Position numbers and translations under genes: made by a program. Source: Ardenticatenales bacterium (GTDB taxonomy: Bacteria > Chloroflexota > Anaerolineae > Promineifilales > UBA4811). Taken from it: a stretch of 43,909 nt of DNA. Of this stretch, positions 23,128-30,290 are shown piece by piece; position 1 is the first letter of the stretch; the number at the start of each line of letters is the position of its first letter. The stretch spans positions 1 through 43,909 of the forward strand of contig JAUVHW010000003.1 in the NCBI GenBank assembly GCA_030593075.1, in the 5' to 3' direction. The notes below the pieces were generated by a model that was not told the DNA's origin, did no database searches, and was given only the letters and a program-made list of their open reading frames with translations.

Positions 23128-23222
23128 CCCCACTACTACTCCGCATCGCCGTCCTGCTCGGCCCTTGGGTGCTGAGCGTGGCCATGCCCGGCCTCACGGC
23201 CCGGTGCTACTGGATCCCATGA
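23124..23222 (+). CDS. 32-residue membrane microprotein
   Basis: A hydrophobic helix (LLLRIAVLLGPWVLSVAM) with a short polar end, joined to both neighbours by ATGA overlaps. No family can be assigned. Confidence 0.45.
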   Translation: MTPLLLRIAVLLGPWVLSVAMPGLTARCYWIP

Positions 23223-23788
23223 GCGAGGAGACTACGCCCACGACGGCTGAGACGGAACCCACGACAGTCGAGGAGCGGGCCTTCTATCTCAAGCGGCTCG
23301 ACGTAATTCGGGCGATGATGGACTCGCAATTCAGCGACGAACCGCCCCCGAGCAATGAGGACTGGAAGAAGTACGTAGGCGACTACGCCAACGAGTCGGC
23401 GCTGCTCTTTGAACGCCGCCTCATCGCCGACGTCGCCCGCCTGGAGCAGAAGTGCGAGGCGCTGGAGGACAGCCTGCTTTCCAGCGTGGACGGCGTGTGG
23501 ACAGACTACGAGGCGGAGAAGTTCGACAACGGCGTGCTGCGATGGAGGGTAGCTGTCCTGGAGACCGAGCTGGCCGCGGCACGGGAGGCGCTGAAGGGGC
23601 GGAGCCTCATGGTTCACGTCTATATCGGCAAAACGCACAGGGGCCGCTGGGACGGCTGCGACAAGGAGCCGTGCGTCAGCGACCGCGCCGCCCTTGCGCC
23701 CCAGGAGCCCGGCGCGATGGGCCAGGAGGCGCCGCTCAGCCAGGACGACTTCGACAAGCAGGAGGAGCGGGCCCGCCATGGACGCTAG
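23219..23788 (+). CDS. 189-residue coiled-coil protein
   Basis: A Thr/Glu-rich N-terminus, then helices (residues 20-125) including VARLEQKCEALEDSLLSSV and VAVLETELAAAREAL, then a short region with two Cys. It overlaps the Dam-like gene by 11 bases. Function unknown. Confidence 0.6.
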   Translation: MSEETTPTTAETEPTTVEERAFYLKRLDVIRAMMDSQFSDEPPPSNEDWKKYVGDYANESALLFERRLIADVARLEQKCEALEDSLLSSVDGVWTDYEAEKFDNGVLRWRVAVLETELAAAREALKGRSLMVHVYIGKTHRGRWDGCDKEPCVSDRAALAPQEPGAMGQEAPLSQDDFDKQEERARHGR

Positions 23789-24332
23789 GGGCTACATGCC
23801 GGTGTCCAAGACCACGGAGTATGAGACGCCGCACGATCTCTTCGACCGGCTGGACGCAGAGTTCGGTCCCTTCACCCTGGACCCGTGCGGCCAGCGCGAG
23901 CACAACTCAGCTTCCCGCATCGTGGGCAACGGCGGGCACTTCTATGATGGCAGCACGGAGGCGATGGATGGGCTGCTCCAGCCGTGGGACGGGCGCGTGT
24001 TTATGAACCCACCTTACGGGAAAGAGATCGCCAAGTGGGTAGAAAAGTCAGTCCAAGAAGTCTACGTCGAGGAGCGAGCCGAGATCGTCGTGGCGCTGCT
24101 GCCGGTGCGAACCGATACTGCCTGGTGGCAGGGCTACGTCAACCGTGGGAACGCAATGACTCAAGCCCTAGCGGACAAGCTACTCAGAATTACACTGGCC
24201 CGCCGCAAGGTGAGGCCGCACTACGCAACGGTGACGGGTACCCGCTATCTCCCTGGGCGCGTGACGTTCCACGGCATGAAGGCGTCTGCGCCGTTCCCGA
24301 GCGCCGTCGTGGTGTGGAGAAACGATGCCTAG
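23778..24332 (+). CDS. dam: Dam-like DNA N6-adenine methyltransferase
   Basis: 184 residues (ATG 23796 would give a slightly shorter form). The phage Dam-like family is recognised by YETPHDLFDRLDAEFGPFTLDPC near the N-terminus, catalytic motif NPPY (77-80) and KWVEKSVQE. It methylates adenine in a short DNA site, usually to protect phage DNA from restriction or to time packaging. The target site cannot be read from the sequence. Ends in an ATGCCTAG overlap. Confidence 0.88.
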   Translation: MDARGYMPVSKTTEYETPHDLFDRLDAEFGPFTLDPCGQREHNSASRIVGNGGHFYDGSTEAMDGLLQPWDGRVFMNPPYGKEIAKWVEKSVQEVYVEERAEIVVALLPVRTDTAWWQGYVNRGNAMTQALADKLLRITLARRKVRPHYATVTGTRYLPGRVTFHGMKASAPFPSAVVVWRNDA

Positions 24333-24489
24333 CCGGGTCCCCATGCGCTACGCGGCCCCCGTCTGGTGTGGGGCGATGCCCCGCAGGGGGAGCGGCCAGA
24401 ACGCAGGCTGGCACATGCTGATCTGCCGGGACTGCCAGGCCAAGAAGGACCTGCTGGACGAGGTAACGAGGGAGCAGAGCGGATGCTAG
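24325..24489 (+). CDS. 54-residue CxxC protein
   Basis: Starts in an ATGCCTAG overlap. One CRDC pair plus an earlier Cys suggest a minimal zinc site; otherwise basic. Its stop overlaps the LuxR-type gene by 7 bases. Confidence 0.5.
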   Translation: MPSRVPMRYAAPVWCGAMPRRGSGQNAGWHMLICRDCQAKKDLLDEVTREQSGC

Positions 24490-24809
24490 ACCTGACGCGG
24501 CCTGAAGTCGAGGTGCTTAGGTGCATGGGCCAGGGCCTTACCGAAGGGGACACTGCCCTACGGCTCTACGTCTCACGGGCCACGGTTGACGGCCGGCTTT
24601 CCGATGCCCGGAAGCGAAACGGCGTTACCACCTACGCCCTCATGTACGAGGTGGGCCAGTTGGTGGCGCGGAACAGTAGCACAAAGCCGCAATCCCTTCG
24701 TGCGCTTTTCACCCCCGTCTCCTGGCTCCCTGCGCCTAAGCGCTGCGGGCCCGGCCGCTGGGTGCCGATGGCAGTGGGCCGCGTCTTCGTGGCCGAGGAG
24801 GGCGCGTGA
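24483..24809 (+). CDS. LuxR/GerE-type helix-turn-helix regulator
   Basis: 108 residues. The first 60 form a LuxR-type DNA-binding domain: LTRPEVEVLRCMGQGLTEGDTALRLYVSRATVDGRLSDARKRNGV. This has the usual LT-x-x-E-x-E-V-L and S-x-x-T-V landmarks. No receiver or autoinducer domain is present. The C-terminal 45 residues are basic and aromatic. It is the clearest transcription-regulator domain in this operon. Confidence 0.75.
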   Translation: MLDLTRPEVEVLRCMGQGLTEGDTALRLYVSRATVDGRLSDARKRNGVTTYALMYEVGQLVARNSSTKPQSLRALFTPVSWLPAPKRCGPGRWVPMAVGRVFVAEEGA

Positions 24810-24964
24810 GAGCCCGTAGCCCGCACAGAGGGCACCAGCGCTCGAAGGCCGCCGATGAGCGCCACAGGGCACGCCAGCGTCAGCGTGGGCCGAACAACGG
24901 GCGCCGCAAAGTAGGAGCGAAGTCGAAAGCCAGGGGCTTCCGGCAGTACGTAGTTAGCAGATAG
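24806..24964 (+). CDS. 52-residue highly basic protein
   Basis: GTG start overlapping the LuxR-type gene by 4 bases. Arg/Lys/His make up a large part of the sequence (RHRARQRQRG, GRRKVGAKSKARG). It probably binds nucleic acid, as protamine- or ribosomal-protein-like phage peptides do. Confidence 0.5.
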   Translation: MRARSPHRGHQRSKAADERHRARQRQRGPNNGRRKVGAKSKARGFRQYVVSR

Positions 24965-24974
24965 GAGCAAGAAC

Positions 24975-25358
24975 ATGACTTACGAGGACATGGAAGCAGC
25001 GCTGCAGGACTGGATCGCGGACACGACGCCTTGGTCGCGGCATGGTGGGTATGACGGATGCTTTCGCTTCAGCCGCAGGGCGCACGGCGAGGAGGACGCT
25101 GGAAGGCTCATCTTCTGTACGGCCAAGAACACTTACACGGTGAACTTCAGGTCGTCTTACTTGCAGTGCGGTGCTACCTCGCGGACCGTTCAGGCCGGGG
25201 AAGACTGGCACCGCGGCAACGATCTACCAGATGGGGACTTCAGCCGACACACCTGGGATCGCATCATCCGAGCCGTCTTCGGCTATGAGGTGGTCCGCCT
25301 AGTGGAAGAGCGACCGCCTGTCTCTGTTGAGCAGGAGCCAGCGGCTGTCCCGGGGTAG
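24975..25358 (+). CDS. 127-residue hypothetical protein
   Basis: ATG after TAGGAG. Mixed alpha/beta, with YEDMEAALQDWIADTTPWSRHGGYDGCFRFSRRAHG near the N-terminus and a beta segment LIFCTAKNTYTVNFRSSY. No zinc pair or catalytic motif stands out. Confidence 0.6.
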   Translation: MTYEDMEAALQDWIADTTPWSRHGGYDGCFRFSRRAHGEEDAGRLIFCTAKNTYTVNFRSSYLQCGATSRTVQAGEDWHRGNDLPDGDFSRHTWDRIIRAVFGYEVVRLVEERPPVSVEQEPAAVPG

Positions 25359-25370
25359 CCAGCCGGAGGG

Positions 25371-25547
25371 ATGGCTGAGTACGTCGAGCGTCGGTGCAAA
25401 TGTTGCAGCGGCTTGGTGCTCTGGCCAAAGAACGATGCTCAGTACCAGCCGCGCTGTGATCACTGTCGGCGCTGGTGCGCGGGTAAGAAGTACCACCAGA
25501 GCGAGGACGGGTACCACGGGCATCCAGCCGCCGCACGCAGGGACTAG
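25371..25547 (+). CDS. 58-residue zinc-ribbon protein
   Basis: ATG 25371 after GGAGGG. CKCC and CDHC with an extra Cys form a zinc ribbon, followed by a His-rich end (YHQSEDGYHGHPAAARRD). One of the many CxxC micro-proteins of this operon. Confidence 0.6.
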   Translation: MAEYVERRCKCCSGLVLWPKNDAQYQPRCDHCRRWCAGKKYHQSEDGYHGHPAAARRD

Positions 25548-25555
25548 GAGGAGAG

Positions 25556-25882
25556 ATGACGCCAGAACAAGATGCGCGGGAGTGCTTCGTTTGCCCCCCT
25601 TGGGTGGTGGCATGCGCCCATTTGGACGGCCTCATCGCCTGGACAGCAGACATGCTCGGCGTGCCAAGTGATCAGAGGATGTCGGATCGGCGCTTCATTG
25701 TCCACGGCCCCACCACCATAACGAACGACTCAACGGAATTTAATAAGCGCTGGCACAAGGGCTGCGCTGCCTCGCCGGGGGGCGACTGCCTCTGCACCGA
25801 CGACCTGGCCGCAGCCCAGCAGGACTTAGCCCGCCGCTCCGCCATCCTGATGGGCCGAGAGCCGGAGCCTGCGCTGCCATGA
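25556..25882 (+). CDS. 108-residue Cys-containing protein
   Basis: ATG after AGGAGGAG. CFVC near the N-terminus and a CAA...CLC segment near residue 70 could bind zinc; the middle is alpha/beta (HLDGLIAWTADMLG). It overlaps the next gene by 4 bases. Confidence 0.55.
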   Translation: MTPEQDARECFVCPPWVVACAHLDGLIAWTADMLGVPSDQRMSDRRFIVHGPTTITNDSTEFNKRWHKGCAASPGGDCLCTDDLAAAQQDLARRSAILMGREPEPALP

Positions 25883-26094
25883 GGCCCGAAGGAGAGCAGG
25901 CGATCAAGGCCCAGTACCGTGAGGCGACGGAGTACCTGGTTGAAAACGAGTACACGGACATCGTCCCAGCGATCCGGGACCTCGCAGAGATCGTGCTGCA
26001 TGAGTGCGAGATCGCGGCGGCTGACCTCTTCGAGGATGAGCGCATGGTTGTATTCGGCGACATCCGGGCGGTGCTGGAGGAGCTGGTGACATGA
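25879..26094 (+). CDS. 71-residue acidic helical protein
   Basis: Glu/Asp-rich helices (IKAQYREATEYLVENEYTDIVPAIRDLAEIVLHE, FGDIRAVLEELV). No motif recognised. ATGA overlaps at both ends. Confidence 0.6.
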   Translation: MRPEGEQAIKAQYREATEYLVENEYTDIVPAIRDLAEIVLHECEIAAADLFEDERMVVFGDIRAVLEELVT

Positions 26095-26150
26095 TCCCGC
26101 ACACTGGGGCCTGCCCGGCGGGCGGTGGAGATATTGGAGGTGGGGGATGA
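26091..26150 (+). CDS. 19-codon Gly-rich ORF
   Basis: Linked to both neighbours by ATGA overlaps, but too short and Gly-rich to be certain. It may serve only to couple translation between flanking genes. Confidence 0.25.
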   Translation: MIPHTGACPAGGGDIGGGG

Positions 26151-26506
26151 GAAGGCCACGTCACAAGGGAATGCACTGGGTGCCCGATCCAGAGTGGGGG
26201 AACCCCTATCGTGTCGCTGAGCTTGCGGGTGAAGAAGTCTCAGAGGGCGGCTGGTACTACGGACGATGCTGGCTGACCGGGCCAAAGGCCGACGCTGCCG
26301 AGGATCGCTGGCTCAAGGTGCGCCACGAAGCCTCGCCGACGGATAAGGACGACTGGGTTGCACACCAGTGCGGCGGGTGTCGCTACTTCGCAGCATTGAA
26401 TGCTGACTGGGGCATTTGCTGGTGCGAGGCGAGCCCGTGGGACGGACACGTGATGTTCGAGCATGTCGGGTGCGAGCAGCACTCGGACCTGGAGCCTGCG
26501 CCATGA
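26147..26506 (+). CDS. 119-residue zinc-binding protein
   Basis: The N-terminus (WVPDPEWGNPYRVAELAGEEV) precedes a second half with CGGCRYF, CWCEAS and a final C-x-x-H: four to five potential zinc ligands in a pattern seen in small phage and bacterial proteins. The end overlaps the initiator gene by 4 bases. Confidence 0.6.
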   Translation: MRRPRHKGMHWVPDPEWGNPYRVAELAGEEVSEGGWYYGRCWLTGPKADAAEDRWLKVRHEASPTDKDDWVAHQCGGCRYFAALNADWGICWCEASPWDGHVMFEHVGCEQHSDLEPAP

Positions 26507-27333
26507 CGAAAGCATGGTTCCGGGCCTACGTAAATGCGCGGCACAACGCGAAAGTTCAGCGGCTTCCCGCGCCGCTTTTTCGGTATTGGTTCAACATTCT
26601 GTGTTTTGCTGGCGAACTTGATGATGCAGGACGGCTGCCGGATGTAGATGAGTTGGCCTATGATCTGCGCGTATCACGAACAAAAGCTGAGCGCATTGTG
26701 ACGGACTTGGTAGCTGCGGGCCTCCTTGATCAGACTCGGAAAGGGCTCCGAGCGCACAATTGGAACAAGCGCCAGTACGTTTCAGACAACGTTACACAGC
26801 GCGTTCAGAAACACCGCAAGGGCGTTACCGGAAACGTTCCTGAAACGTTACATGGAACACCCCCAGAACAGAACAGAACAGAAACAGATCCAGAACAGAG
26901 CAGATCGGGTTCGGTGTCGTCGGAGATAGAATCTCCTCCTCCACCGGCGTCAGGCGCCGCCGTGCAGCGCTTTTACAAGGCGACGAAGGCGAACGAGCAG
27001 GTAGCGGCGCTCGTGGACTACGCCAGGCAGAACGGAGTGAAGCTAGATGGCGGCCGGGCCGCGGCGTGGGTGAGGGACCACCAGAAGACGGCCGTGATGA
27101 CGGCGCTGGCGGACGGGATAGCCCGCAACGCGGCGGGCCTTGAAGACTACGTGACGAAGGAGTTGAGCAATGCGAAGAGTGGGAGAGATACTAGCCGATG
27201 GGCAAAGCCCGAAGGGGCCAGGAATCCCGAAGGGGGGAGCCGCATCTACACTGCGGAGGAGTACGAAGAAGCCCAGCGAGAGGTACAAGCCTCTGGCGCT
27301 GGAGATGGGCCTAAAGCCCAGCCCGGGTCATAG
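26503..27333 (+). CDS. Winged-helix protein, replication-initiator candidate
   Basis: 276 residues. Residues 1-100 match a common phage winged-helix N-terminus (KAWFRAYVNARHNAKVQRLP, FGELDDAGRLP-like FAGELDDAGRLPDVDELAY, TKAERIVTDLVAAGLL, LRAHNWNKRQY). It is the type linked to DnaD-like or O-protein initiators. A Pro/Ser/Glu linker (115-155) follows, then a helical C-terminus (YARQNGVKLDGGRAAAWVRDH). It probably binds an origin and recruits host helicase. The last 164 bases overlap the next gene. Confidence 0.65.
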   Translation: MTKAWFRAYVNARHNAKVQRLPAPLFRYWFNILCFAGELDDAGRLPDVDELAYDLRVSRTKAERIVTDLVAAGLLDQTRKGLRAHNWNKRQYVSDNVTQRVQKHRKGVTGNVPETLHGTPPEQNRTETDPEQSRSGSVSSEIESPPPPASGAAVQRFYKATKANEQVAALVDYARQNGVKLDGGRAAAWVRDHQKTAVMTALADGIARNAAGLEDYVTKELSNAKSGRDTSRWAKPEGARNPEGGSRIYTAEEYEEAQREVQASGAGDGPKAQPGS

Positions 27334-27529
27334 GGGTTACTACTACCGCGAGGGAGAGCCGGAGACGCTGTACGACAGCATGGGCCAGGGAACGAACGAG
27401 CCGGAGTGCTGGACGTGCAAGGACCTGGGCTTCGTCAGCGTCAGGCCAATACACAGGGCCTCGAAGGGGGCCTGGGATAGCGACCTGGCGATGTGCCCGG
27501 AGCGATGCAGAGAGGAGGCCGGAGGGTGA
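27170..27529 (+). CDS. Zinc-binding protein, possible helicase-loader partner
   Basis: 119 residues. AAGGAG (27157-27162) sits seven bases before ATG 27170, so the start inside the initiator gene is supported. ATG 27305 is a shorter alternative. The second half has CWTCKDLGFVSVRP and a CPERC end. This C-x-x-C-x-D/G-x-G-F/W form is typical of zinc domains next to or fused to DnaC/IstB loaders, but no AAA ATPase follows. A replication accessory role is inference. Confidence 0.6.
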   Translation: MRRVGEILADGQSPKGPGIPKGGAASTLRRSTKKPSERYKPLALEMGLKPSPGHRGYYYREGEPETLYDSMGQGTNEPECWTCKDLGFVSVRPIHRASKGAWDSDLAMCPERCREEAGG

Positions 27530-27873
27530 GAGTGATAGTCTGCGGAGACCGGCGCTGGGAGAACTACGAAGCGATCTTGGGGCGCCTGCGGCAACTTCCC
27601 GAAGGCTCCGTCATCATCGAGGGTGAGGCGCAAGGCGCAGACAAGATGGCGCGGCGGGCAGCAGAGGAGCTGGGCCTTTCGTTCGCCTCGTATCCCGCCA
27701 ACTGGGACCGTTACGGTCGGGGCGCGGGAAGGATGCGAAACCGCCAGATGTTGCGGGACGGGCTGCCCGAGCTAGTGCTGGCTTTCCATGCCAGGCTGGA
27801 GGACAGCAAAGGGACGCTGAACATGGTTGCCATCTCGCTGCAGGCAGGCGTCGCCGTCGAGGTGATCGGATGA
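27526..27873 (+). CDS. DUF2493/YspA-type SLOG-fold protein
   Basis: 115 residues from GTG 27526, in a 4-base overlap. The family signature is clear: RVIVCGDRRW at the N-terminus, VIIEGEAQGADKMARRAAEELG, and PANWDRYGRGAGRMRNRQML. SLOG proteins bind nucleotides or nucleotide-derived ligands. Phage members are common but their function is not established. Confidence 0.85.
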   Translation: MRVIVCGDRRWENYEAILGRLRQLPEGSVIIEGEAQGADKMARRAAEELGLSFASYPANWDRYGRGAGRMRNRQMLRDGLPELVLAFHARLEDSKGTLNMVAISLQAGVAVEVIG

Positions 27874-28001
27874 GCGAGCAAGAGTACGTCTGCGCTGAGT
27901 GCGGCGAGAGCGTCAGCCTCGTGGTGTTCACCTGCGGGGAGTGCCGGCGGATGCTCTGCGGGCCGTGCTACCGGGAGTGCTGCGAGGAGGTGCGAGGGTG
28001 A
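27870..28001 (+). CDS. 43-residue Cys-rich zinc protein
   Basis: CAECG, CGEC, CGPC and a CC pair give eight cysteines in 43 residues, enough for two zinc ions in a B-box/RING-like cross brace. ATGA and GTGA overlaps flank it. Function unknown. Confidence 0.6.
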   Translation: MSEQEYVCAECGESVSLVVFTCGECRRMLCGPCYRECCEEVRG

Positions 28002-28270
28002 GTGAGCCATTGTGGTGCAGCCTGTGCAACGACTGGATGACGGAGAAGGCGCTGACGATCTTGGTGGACACGGAGCCTCCGTCGAAGATAATCAACGTCC
28101 CGGGCCATGAATGCGAGGCGTGCGGGGAGCGGCTTTACAGCGGTGAAGTCTCGATTAAGTTGGATGACATTGGGGAACGCATCAGGGCTCGCAAGTTTGA
28201 CAGCGAGGTGACAGCGTACGTGTACAACTTCGATAAGCAACCCGCAAAGGAGGCCGGCGATGGTGAGTGA
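27998..28270 (+). CDS. YgiT/MqsA-type zinc-finger protein
   Basis: 90 residues with a GTG start. CSLC, then the strand IINVPGHECEACGERLYSGEV, matches the N-terminal zinc finger of MqsA/YgiT-type antitoxins. The helix-turn-helix antitoxin domain is missing and replaced by a short helix (LDDIGERIRARKF). No toxin gene neighbours it. Confidence 0.6.
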   Translation: MSEPLWCSLCNDWMTEKALTILVDTEPPSKIINVPGHECEACGERLYSGEVSIKLDDIGERIRARKFDSEVTAYVYNFDKQPAKEAGDGE

Positions 28271-28523
28271 GAACACGAAGCAGCTAGCAGCGTCACTGGA
28301 CAACTCAGAGGAGTTACATGGCATCGACATCTACGCGATGGGCCCACTGTCTGCGTCGATATGCTCGCCGTTCGATGGGCCAGAGACGGAGCGGCGCTTC
28401 AACATGGCTAACTGCGGCGTGACCACCTGGCAGTTGTCGCGGGAACCGAAGTTCGCGGATGGCCTGCCTCAGCCGACGCCTTGCGAGAGGAGGGACGGAT
28501 GGACGCACTACCTGTTCGAGTGA
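28260..28523 (+). CDS. 87-residue hypothetical protein
   Basis: The first part is helical (TKQLAASLDNSEELHG), the second polar with two Cys. Overlaps the previous gene by 11 bases and the next by 4. No family recognised. Confidence 0.55.
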   Translation: MVSENTKQLAASLDNSEELHGIDIYAMGPLSASICSPFDGPETERRFNMANCGVTTWQLSREPKFADGLPQPTPCERRDGWTHYLFE

Positions 28524-28753
28524 GTGAGACGCAGCGGGCGGTGCTCAAGGCACTGGTGACTGGCGGCGAGATCATCCAGCCCAGAAATGGCTGGACTGCG
28601 TGGCTGAGCGTGAAGGGTCCGCGCTTCGGGGATCACGTGAGGCGTAGCACGTGGGCAGTGCTGTTACGCGAAGGCTACCTCGCGCCCTCGACGGGGACTA
28701 CGTGGTCGCGCCGCTACCGCCTCACCCCGGCAGGCCGGGATGTGGTGTCATGA
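28520..28753 (+). CDS. Small winged-helix-like protein
   Basis: 77 residues with a GTG start in a 4-base overlap. SETQRAVLKALVTGGEI, RRSTWAVLLREGYLAP and RRYRLTPAGRDVV have the helix-helix-wing order of small winged-helix DNA-binding proteins (PadR/MarR-like). A local regulator is plausible. Confidence 0.6.
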   Translation: MSETQRAVLKALVTGGEIIQPRNGWTAWLSVKGPRFGDHVRRSTWAVLLREGYLAPSTGTTWSRRYRLTPAGRDVVS

Positions 28754-28932
28754 CGATGCCAGGAGGCCCGACAGCCAGAGAGCGTGCGGCAGCCAAGTGG
28801 TTCGGTGAGCAAGAGGCCAAGCGCGTAGGAGCCAAGCGCCTGTACCGGGAGCGCCTGAAGTGCCCGCAGTGTGGGCCGCAGATCAGGTTGGCGCTAGGCC
28901 TGGACGCGCTGGAGCAGGAGGTGGGCGAGTGA
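28750..28932 (+). CDS. 60-residue basic protein with CPQC
   Basis: A basic helix (ARERAAAKWFGEQEAKRVGAKRLYRERLKC) is followed by one CxxC pair. ATGA and TGATG overlaps. Function unknown. Confidence 0.55.
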   Translation: MTMPGGPTARERAAAKWFGEQEAKRVGAKRLYRERLKCPQCGPQIRLALGLDALEQEVGE

Positions 28933-29129
28933 TGGAGGAGCAAGCGATAGCATGCCTGTCATGTGGCGCGGCGGAGTTAATACGAGAGGATAGCCCACGC
29001 CTTCCAGGGGGCCACTGGCCTGCCTGGGAACCAGGCGTCGCGCCGTTTCCGTGCCCGAACTGCGACAAAGAAGGCGAGGTCTGGGTGGCTGAACCCCGGA
29101 TGAGCGAGGAAGCAGAGGCCCAGCCATGA
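28932..29129 (+). CDS. 65-residue zinc-ribbon protein
   Basis: CLSCG and CPNC, about 30 residues apart, make a standard zinc ribbon with a Trp/Pro-rich middle. It overlaps the next gene by 4 bases. Confidence 0.6.
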   Translation: MEEQAIACLSCGAAELIREDSPRLPGGHWPAWEPGVAPFPCPNCDKEGEVWVAEPRMSEEAEAQP

Positions 29130-29317
29130 GCGAGTCCCCCGTAGCAGCCGCGTGCCGGCGGGTGCTGGCGCTGGAACAGACTGCCGCGTGGTGGTGCTCT
29201 AAGACGCCAGGTGCGCCGCCCTATACGATCCACAAGTTCGGCCGTCATGGGAAGATCTGCATGTTCTGTGGCGACGAGCGGCGCGGGGGGGCAGGGCAGG
29301 GCAGGCCGGCCTCGTAG
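29126..29317 (+). CDS. Last gene of the small-gene operon
   Basis: 63 residues with one CMFC pair and an earlier Cys (WWCSKTPGAPPYTIHKFG). The Gly/Arg-rich end is encoded across a G-rich tract. It runs head-on into the leftward operon, 71 bases away. Confidence 0.55.
   Translation: MSESPVAAACRRVLALEQTAAWWCSKTPGAPPYTIHKFGRHGKICMFCGDERRGGAGQGRPAS
29285..29301 (+). other. G-quadruplex-type tract
   Basis: G7, GGG and GGG separated by CA dinucleotides give four G3 runs with 1-2 base loops on the plus strand. The tract lies at the 3' end of the rightward operon near the convergent junction, where it could slow RNA polymerase. Confidence 0.5.
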
Positions 29318-29388
29318 CGGCGTCCTGGCGGCGCTCAGGGCGTTTGCTACTTCTGGGTGGCGGATACCTCACCTTCCCCGCTCTCAGC

Positions 29389-29850
29389 CTACTCAGGGTC
29401 CTCTCCCACAATACGGCGGAGGGCACACTTATCGCACTGGCATTCTATCTGCTCAGCGTGCTCTGAGCCCTTGGCGGCAGCGATGGCGGCGGTAGCCCTG
29501 TTGAGTATGGCTTGCTCTCCAGCGCTGGGCTGCCCGCCGTTGCCGTACTCTAGGCTCATGCCCTCGGCGAGCCCTTGGAGTTCTGGCACCACCTCCTCCA
29601 GCGCGGCCAGCATGGTGGGGGCGGCGTTCAGTAGTCGAGCGTTGGCCTCGCGCTCACCTTCCAACGGCATACCTCCAGCCTTCTCATCGAGGCGCAATAA
29701 GGGAATGATGGCGATGGCGCTGTCCTCGTTCGGGCTGGCGTCATCCTGGCGGTAGATGATAGCTTGACCTTGGCTGGTGCCGCCTAGCCACCACTCGTCA
29801 CCGTAGTCATCGAACTGAATGCGCCACGGTCCTGGTGTGTGCTCAGCCAT
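29389..29850 (-). CDS. EHTPGPW-family phage protein
   Basis: 153 residues on the minus strand. The N-terminus MAEHTPGPWRIQFDDYGDEWWLGG, the EREANARLLNAAPTMLAALEEVVP middle and a C-terminal CQCDKC zinc pair match a widespread phage family of unknown function. It is the last gene of the leftward operon and starts in an 8-base ATGGCTGA overlap with the RHH gene. Confidence 0.8.
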   Translation of the reverse strand: MAEHTPGPWRIQFDDYGDEWWLGGTSQGQAIIYRQDDASPNEDSAIAIIPLLRLDEKAGGMPLEGEREANARLLNAAPTMLAALEEVVPELQGLAEGMSLEYGNGGQPSAGEQAILNRATAAIAAAKGSEHAEQIECQCDKCALRRIVGEDPE

Positions 29851-29989
29851 GAATGCGTCCCTCCAGCTCGCGCTTGATAAGCAGCAGCAGCCAGGCGGAG
29901 ACCGAGAGGCCGGCCGACTGCGCGGCCTCGCGGATCTTGCGGTCTAGCGCTGCGTCCGAGTACGTGGCGGTGGCGTTGTATTGCGGCAT
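29843..29989 (-). CDS. Ribbon-helix-helix DNA-binding protein, repressor candidate
   Basis: 48 residues on the minus strand, with AAAGGAG about six bases before ATG. The sequence (QYNATATYSDAALDRKIREAAQSAGLSVSAWLLLLIKREL) has one N-terminal strand and two helices in Arc/CopG order. Its size equals that of minimal RHH repressors, which bind inverted or tandem operators as dimers. It is the middle gene of the leftward operon, whose promoter region (30291-30463) holds inverted repeats, so autoregulation and control of the divergent operon are plausible. Confidence 0.75.
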   Translation of the reverse strand: MPQYNATATYSDAALDRKIREAAQSAGLSVSAWLLLLIKRELEGRIHG

Positions 29990-30006
29990 CTAGGACTCCT
30001 TTCGCT

Positions 30007-30018
30007 GGGGGGGGGGGG
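30007..30018 (+). repeat. Twelve-base poly-G run
   Basis: An uninterrupted run of 12 G on the plus strand (poly-C in the leftward mRNA) just upstream of the RHH ribosome site. Homopolymers this long vary by slippage and are error-prone in sequencing. It might tune RHH translation. Confidence 0.8.
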
Positions 30019-30025
30019 TACTTTG

Positions 30026-30040
30026 CACCCCTCACGGGTG
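30026..30040 (-). terminator. Small hairpin after the first leftward gene
   Basis: Five perfect pairs (30026-30030 with 30036-30040), just past the stop of the 30290-30042 gene in the leftward direction. No T-tract. At most a weak attenuator before the RHH gene. Confidence 0.25.
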
Positions 30041-30041
30041 G

Positions 30042-30290
30042 CTAGGCGGTGCGAGTGGTCTTCAGCCGCTCCGACGCGTACCCTGCGAAGTCCTTATGGG
30101 CCAACTTCCGCAGGCAGTTCTGGCAGGTAGGCCGTGCGCCCGGCGCGGCGAGTGTCGCGTAGGACGGGTTCGGGTGTTCATAGACGCCAGACCCCGGGCG
30201 GTCAACGAAGTGGGTGCGCTTGTAGCAGGCTGTCATGTTGGGCTGCTCGCCCTGGCTGTGGGTCTTAGCGTTGGGGTTCCGGGTAGTCAC
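30042..30290 (-). CDS. First gene of the leftward operon, zinc-type protein
   Basis: 82 residues from a GTG start with AGGAG upstream. Key parts are CYKRTHFVDRPGSGVYEHPNPSYATL and CQNCLRKL. This resembles a small phage family with a partial zinc site. An internal ATG at residue 19 would give a 64-residue form. Transcribed divergently from the virion operon. Confidence 0.65.
   Translation of the reverse strand: MTTRNPNAKTHSQGEQPNMTACYKRTHFVDRPGSGVYEHPNPSYATLAAPGARPTCQNCLRKLAHKDFAGYASERLKTTRTA

Noticed and set aside
27998-28270. MqsRA-type toxin-antitoxin pair
   Set aside because: Only the YgiT-like zinc finger is present; neither the antitoxin HTH nor a neighbouring toxin is seen.
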